NCBI RefSeq assembly: GCF_000026045.1
Contig: NC_007426.1
Coordinates: forward strand, 558,001 to 622,000
Reading direction: 5' to 3'
Source: Natronomonas pharaonis DSM 2160
GTDB lineage: Archaea; Halobacteriota; Halobacteria; Halobacteriales; Haloarculaceae
Length of the DNA stretch: 64,000 bases
The notes beneath the pieces were generated by a model that made no database searches, was not told the origin of the DNA, and was given only the letters and a program-made list of their open reading frames with translations. The position numbers and the translations under genes are program-made. This document shows, piece after piece, positions 60,772 to 64,000 of the stretch; within the stretch, counting starts at the first letter, position 1, and every line of letters starts with the position of its first letter.

Positions 60772-61854
60772 ATGGCCACAATGTCGATGCGCGCTGTCGT
60801 CTTCGAGGAGGCGGGCGAACCGATGGAAGTACAGGAGGTCGACCGACCGGAGGCCGACGCCGACGAAATCGTCGTCGAGACCGAGGCCTGTGGTGTCTGC
60901 CGGTCCGACTGGCACGCCTGGCAGGGCGACTGGGACTGGATCGGCGTCGCGCCGACCCCGGGGCTTGTCTTCGGCCACGAGCCGGTCGGGACAGTCAAAG
61001 AAGTCGGCGAGGACGTCTCGGAACTCAGTGTCGGCGACCGGGTTTGTGTTCCGTTCAACCTCAGCGACGGCACCTGTCGGTACTGCAAGCAGGGCCGCGC
61101 AAACATCTGTGAACGCGTTGTTCCGATGGGCTTTGTCCCCTTCCAGCCGGGGGCCTTCGCCGAAGAGTTCCCGGTCAGAAACGCCGACCACAACGCCATC
61201 AAGATTCCCGACGGCGTCGACCCGGTCGATGTCGCCGGCCTCGGCTGCCGATTTGCGACTGCGTTCCACGGCCTCGTCCACCGCGTCGATGTCACGCCCG
61301 GCGACTGGGTCGCCGTCCACGGCTGCGGCGGTGTCGGCCTCTCGGCGATTCACGTCGCCGATGCGCTCGGTGCGAACGTCATCGGCGTTGACCTCGGCGA
61401 AGACAAACTCGACAAGGCCGTCGAACTCGGAGCGGACGCGACCGTAAACGTCACCGAAGTCGAAGATGTCCCGCAGGCCGTCAAGGCACACACCCCGAGC
61501 AGTCGCGGTGTCGAGGTCAGCGTCGACGCCCTCGGTGTTGCCGAGACCTGCCGCAACTCGGTGAACTCGCTGGCAAAGGGCGGCCAGAACCTTCAGATCG
61601 GGCTCACGACGAGCGAGGAGGAAGGCGAGGTGTCACTACCCGTCGACAACATCGTCATGGAGGAACGCGAGTTCGTCGGCTCCTTCGGCATGCCGCCTCA
61701 CGAGTACGAGGAAATCTTCTCGATGATGGCACAGGACAAGATCGACCCCGGGAAAATCGTCTCCGAGACGGTCTCGCTGGAGGAGGTTCCGGAGGTCATC
61801 GCCTCGATGGACGACTACGGAACGGTCGGTATCCCGGTCTGCGACGAGTTCTGA
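60772..61854 (+). CDS. Zinc-dependent alcohol dehydrogenase (MDR superfamily)
   Basis: A 360-residue cytoplasmic oxidoreductase. The catalytic zinc region is CGVCRSDWHAW (Cys40) with GHE at 69-70, and the Rossmann motif is HGCGGVGLSAIHVA, with the Asp after strand 2 (IGVDLGEDKL) favouring NAD. The structural-zinc lobe has only three cysteines, Cys102, Cys105 and Cys113, and Asp99 stands where the first is usual. The substrate is unknown. In-frame ATGs at 60781 and 60787 are possible starts; promoter spacing suits 60781 about as well. Confidence 0.9.
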   Translation: MATMSMRAVVFEEAGEPMEVQEVDRPEADADEIVVETEACGVCRSDWHAWQGDWDWIGVAPTPGLVFGHEPVGTVKEVGEDVSELSVGDRVCVPFNLSDGTCRYCKQGRANICERVVPMGFVPFQPGAFAEEFPVRNADHNAIKIPDGVDPVDVAGLGCRFATAFHGLVHRVDVTPGDWVAVHGCGGVGLSAIHVADALGANVIGVDLGEDKLDKAVELGADATVNVTEVEDVPQAVKAHTPSSRGVEVSVDALGVAETCRNSVNSLAKGGQNLQIGLTTSEEEGEVSLPVDNIVMEEREFVGSFGMPPHEYEEIFSMMAQDKIDPGKIVSETVSLEEVPEVIASMDDYGTVGIPVCDEF

Positions 61855-61872
61855 GCCAGCCGGAACCGCGTT

Positions 61873-61881
61873 CTTTTAATT
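61873..61881 (+). promoter_or_regulatory. TATA-like box of the 69-residue membrane protein gene
   Basis: CTTTTAATT centred 26 bp before ATG 61903. The T-run may also stop transcription from the dehydrogenase gene. Confidence 0.5.
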
Positions 61882-61902
61882 ATCGCCATCTGAGTTCGAG
61901 GT

Positions 61903-62112
61903 ATGAACCAAGAAGTCATCAAAAAGTCGCTCGGAGAGACAGGACAGGCCGGGGTTGTCGCACTCGTCGCCGGGCTGGTGATTTTGGGACTGCGCGACCG
62001 GAAGGCCGCCTTCGGTGCGCTTGTCGTTGTCGTCGGCATCGCGCTCGTCGGGTACGGTCTCGGCGACCGGTTCCTCAAATCGATGGGAATGGAGTACGAG
62101 GACCTCTACTGA
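61903..62112 (+). CDS. Small membrane protein, 69 residues
   Basis: Two hydrophobic segments, about residues 16-30 (AGVVALVAGLVILGL) and 36-54, joined by a short charged turn (RDRKA). Both ends are charged and lie on the same side of the membrane. Unrecognised family. It has its own leaderless promoter and converges with the DUF460-type gene. Confidence 0.7.
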   Translation: MNQEVIKKSLGETGQAGVVALVAGLVILGLRDRKAAFGALVVVVGIALVGYGLGDRFLKSMGMEYEDLY

Positions 62113-62116
62113 CCGG

Positions 62117-64000
62117 TTAGCTGTGCTCGCGGGCGCGGTGCTCGCTGATTAGCTGGTCCAACTGGGCCTCTTTCTTTTCGCGCCGTCGTTCGGCTGCCCG
62201 GGATTCCCAGTCGTCGATGACCGCCTCAATGTCGCTTTCGCGCGCGACGGCGAGTTCGTCGACCTCCTGTATCGTCACTTCGTCGGCCGGGCCGACCGGA
62301 ATCTCGTTGTCGAACAGGATTTCGTCGGCCTGTTCGGAGAGGCCACCCTCCCGAAGCACGACCTTCGGCTCGTGGTCGACGAGTAGCTCCGCCGTCTCCC
62401 GGCCCGCGCCGCTTGCGTCTCGGAGATAGACGACATCACCAGCCGCCAGTCCGTATGCTTTGTCGGCCGCCTCGATAGCGCCCTTGGTAAACTGCTCGAC
62501 CGGCTTGACCGGCACGAGGTCCCGCTTTTCGTCCGCGACATCGGCGAAGTTCGAGTGGTCGAGCTTCCAGAGTTCCTTGAGCCGTTCGAGCTTGTCATCG
62601 AGGGCGGCCTTTTTTGATTCGACCTCCGAAAGCTCTCGCTTGAGCCGCTCGTTTTCCCGCTCGAGACGGGTCACCTCGCGGCGCTCGCGTGCCTCGCGGC
62701 GCTCCTCGCGCCGGGCTTCGGAGAGTTCGTCTTCGAGTTCCACAATACGGTCGTCCTTCTGCTCGACGGTGTCTTTCAGGTCCGAGACGTGCGTCTCAAG
62801 CCGCTCGACGCGCTCGTTGAGCCGTTTTATTTCCTTTTCTTCATCAGTCAGCTCTCGGGGCTCGTGTTTCTCCGTCGTCTCCTCGTCGGACTCATCCTCT
62901 GAGAGGGCTTCAAGAGCAGTCTCGACGCTCTCGCCGTCAGCAACGACGCGGGCGATGACCTCACCACGGTCGAATCCAGCCGGGGTCTTCGCCTGCACCC
63001 GCTCGAACTGGTCGGCGTGGTCGTCAAGTGCGAAAAGTGCCGCCGCCATGGCGTCGCGCTCGTGGTCGTTGTCGTAGGCTTCGTTTCTGGTTCGATGGAG
63101 CTTCTCGTCGACCGGTAGGTCGGTTTCGGGCCGCCAGCCGGCGGCGTCGAAGCTCCGACGGATTTTCTCGACGGTTTCCGGCATCGGCTCGACGTCGGCG
63201 GCGACGATGACCGGCCGCCCGCGCTCGATTATCCATTCGATGACCTCGGCGGTGTCGGCCGTCCGACTCGACCACACGTCGAGAACACCGCCGTCGAGAT
63301 CAAGCAGCGCAACGGCGGTCGTCGTCCCGGGGTCGATGCCGACGATGACGTGGTCGCGGCGCTGAGCCAGCGGCCGGTACTCGATGCCGTCGCGTCGCTC
63401 CCGCTCGATTTCGATGCGGACATCGCCGGACCGCATCGACGAGACCGGCAGTTCGCTGGGCGTCGCCGATACCTCGAAGACGGCCCGCGAGTAGCCGCCG
63501 TACTTTTCGGTCCGTTCGACCTCGTAGTCGAGCCCGGCCGCATCCAGTTTCGATTCGACCTCGCGAGTGGTCGTCTTGACCGCTCCATGGATACGTCTGG
63601 TGAAGCGGTCCTCGCTCCAGCCGCCGCCCCCGCCGGTCGAGCGTCCGCGTGCGACCTTGATTTCGGTTGTGTCGGTGAACGCTGACACCTCGTAGCCGAC
63701 GTTTCTGGCCGCAAGCCGGGCGGCCGCTTCGGCCTCTTTCATCGGCGGCTTGGCGTACGGCACGCCGTGTCTGGCGGCGACGCGCGACAGCGGCTCCGGC
63801 CGCTCGTCGCCGGTCACCTGCACGAGCTTCGTCTCGGAGGGGAGCTGCCGGAGAAACCGCACGAGCGCACCCTTGTCCTCGGCGAGCTCGTAGGTGTTGT
63901 CCGTTGCGATGATGGCCGGCTCCTCGTCGTCGATGCGCCGGTGGAGCTTCCGGCGGGAGACGACATCGCGGTCGACGGCGTCGCCGTCGAAGGCCACAAG
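62117..64000 (-). CDS. DUF460-type protein, RNase H-like fold with coiled coil (N-terminus outside window)
   Basis: Partial at the right edge: about 628 codons are visible and the frame stays open to base 64000. A predicted RNase H/RuvC-like core begins IVGIDPGTTTAVALLDLDGG (about residues 215-235), with acidic residues in VIVAADVEP and a later ERDAMAAALFALD segment, the pattern of DEDD/RuvC-like nucleases. A coiled coil of about 100 residues follows (about 390-480), then a C-terminal domain with VVYLRDASGAGRETAELL. Family members are conserved in archaea and usually begin about 30 residues before the point where the window ends. The activity is untested to my knowledge. Confidence 0.85.
   Translation of the reverse strand, partial: LVAFDGDAVDRDVVSRRKLHRRIDDEEPAIIATDNTYELAEDKGALVRFLRQLPSETKLVQVTGDERPEPLSRVAARHGVPYAKPPMKEAEAAARLAARNVGYEVSAFTDTTEIKVARGRSTGGGGGWSEDRFTRRIHGAVKTTTREVESKLDAAGLDYEVERTEKYGGYSRAVFEVSATPSELPVSSMRSGDVRIEIERERRDGIEYRPLAQRRDHVIVGIDPGTTTAVALLDLDGGVLDVWSSRTADTAEVIEWIIERGRPVIVAADVEPMPETVEKIRRSFDAAGWRPETDLPVDEKLHRTRNEAYDNDHERDAMAAALFALDDHADQFERVQAKTPAGFDRGEVIARVVADGESVETALEALSEDESDEETTEKHEPRELTDEEKEIKRLNERVERLETHVSDLKDTVEQKDDRIVELEDELSEARREERREARERREVTRLERENERLKRELSEVESKKAALDDKLERLKELWKLDHSNFADVADEKRDLVPVKPVEQFTKGAIEAADKAYGLAAGDVVYLRDASGAGRETAELLVDHEPKVVLREGGLSEQADEILFDNEIPVGPADEVTIQEVDELAVARESDIEAVIDDWESRAAERRREKKEAQLDQLISEHRAREHS

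Noticed and set aside
1-64000. CRISPR arrays, rRNA genes, further tRNA genes and prophage genes
   Set aside because: None seen: no regularly spaced repeats, only one cloverleaf, and no phage structural or integrase genes.

Overview
The window is 64 kb of chromosome from a halophilic archaeon (class Halobacteria). The evidence is a GC-rich sequence with strong third-position GC, very acidic predicted proteins, TATA-like boxes about 26-30 nt before many start codons with no room for a leader (leaderless mRNAs), and archaeal markers: thermosome, eIF-1A, GGGP synthase, MfnA-type decarboxylase, archaeal-type AspRS/MetRS and GatB, and a HTH-PRTase regulator of the GfcR type. The gene set would fit a Natronomonas-like haloarchaeon, but that is an inference. 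Almost everything is chromosomal housekeeping; the only clear mobile element is one IS200/IS605-type unit carrying tnpB alone.

Layout. 1-4.5 kb: 3' part missing of a siroheme nitrite/sulfite reductase (runs off the left edge), small Cys-containing proteins, a ParB-like/ribbon-helix-helix DNA-binding protein, tRNA-Lys(UUU), and a two-PAS histidine kinase. 4.6-10.3 kb: AN1-finger rhomboid protease, endonuclease V, a dehydrogenase and glycerate kinase pair, a Get3/ArsA-type ATPase, a long coiled-coil protein. 10.7-17.6 kb: AspRS, isochorismatase/nicotinamidase-like hydrolase, a lipoprotein metalloprotease, nicotinate phosphoribosyltransferase, a small MarR-like regulator, methyltransferase, glycosyltransferase. 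17.7-24.7 kb: thermosome, MscS channel, SDR, NfeD-like protein, MetRS. 24.7-33.0 kb: MfnA, PEP synthase, ABC exporter pair, PhzF-like protein, a PRTase/HD-hydrolase pair, a degenerate KaiC-like protein.

33.1-34.5 kb is the tnpB element with hairpin ends. 34.5-39.6 kb holds a micro-ORF, scpA, smc and a coiled-coil protein. 39.7-46.8 kb: gatB, topoisomerase I, GGGP synthase, methylmalonyl-CoA mutase large subunit and epimerase. 46.9-52.5 kb: flavin reductase-like protein, 2-oxoacid:ferredoxin oxidoreductase alpha and beta, a second degenerate KaiC-like protein, rRNA methyltransferase RlmE, two small membrane proteins. 52.5-57.2 kb: assimilatory nitrate reductase, hemL, DoxX-like protein, glutaredoxin. 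57.3-64 kb: AzgA-type purine permease, GfcR-type regulator, pyrE, eIF-1A, a zinc alcohol dehydrogenase, a small membrane protein, and a DUF460-type RNase H-fold/coiled-coil protein that runs off the right edge.

Themes that link genes: ferredoxin-driven metabolism (nitrite/sulfite reductase, nitrate reductase, KorAB), nucleotide and NAD salvage (PRTase + HD hydrolase, PyrE, AzgA, nicotinamidase-like plus NaPRTase), chromosome maintenance (Smc-ScpA, topoisomerase I, EndoV), and membrane quality control (rhomboid, Get3-like ATPase, NfeD). I did not find a convincing multi-gene undescribed defence or metabolic system. The observations most worth following are the tnpB unit with its arm-swapped terminal hairpins and expected overlapping RNA, two KaiC-like paralogues without a Walker A motif, several micro-ORFs with good promoters, a possible leader ORF coupled to nasA, and unexplained palindromes in intergenic DNA.
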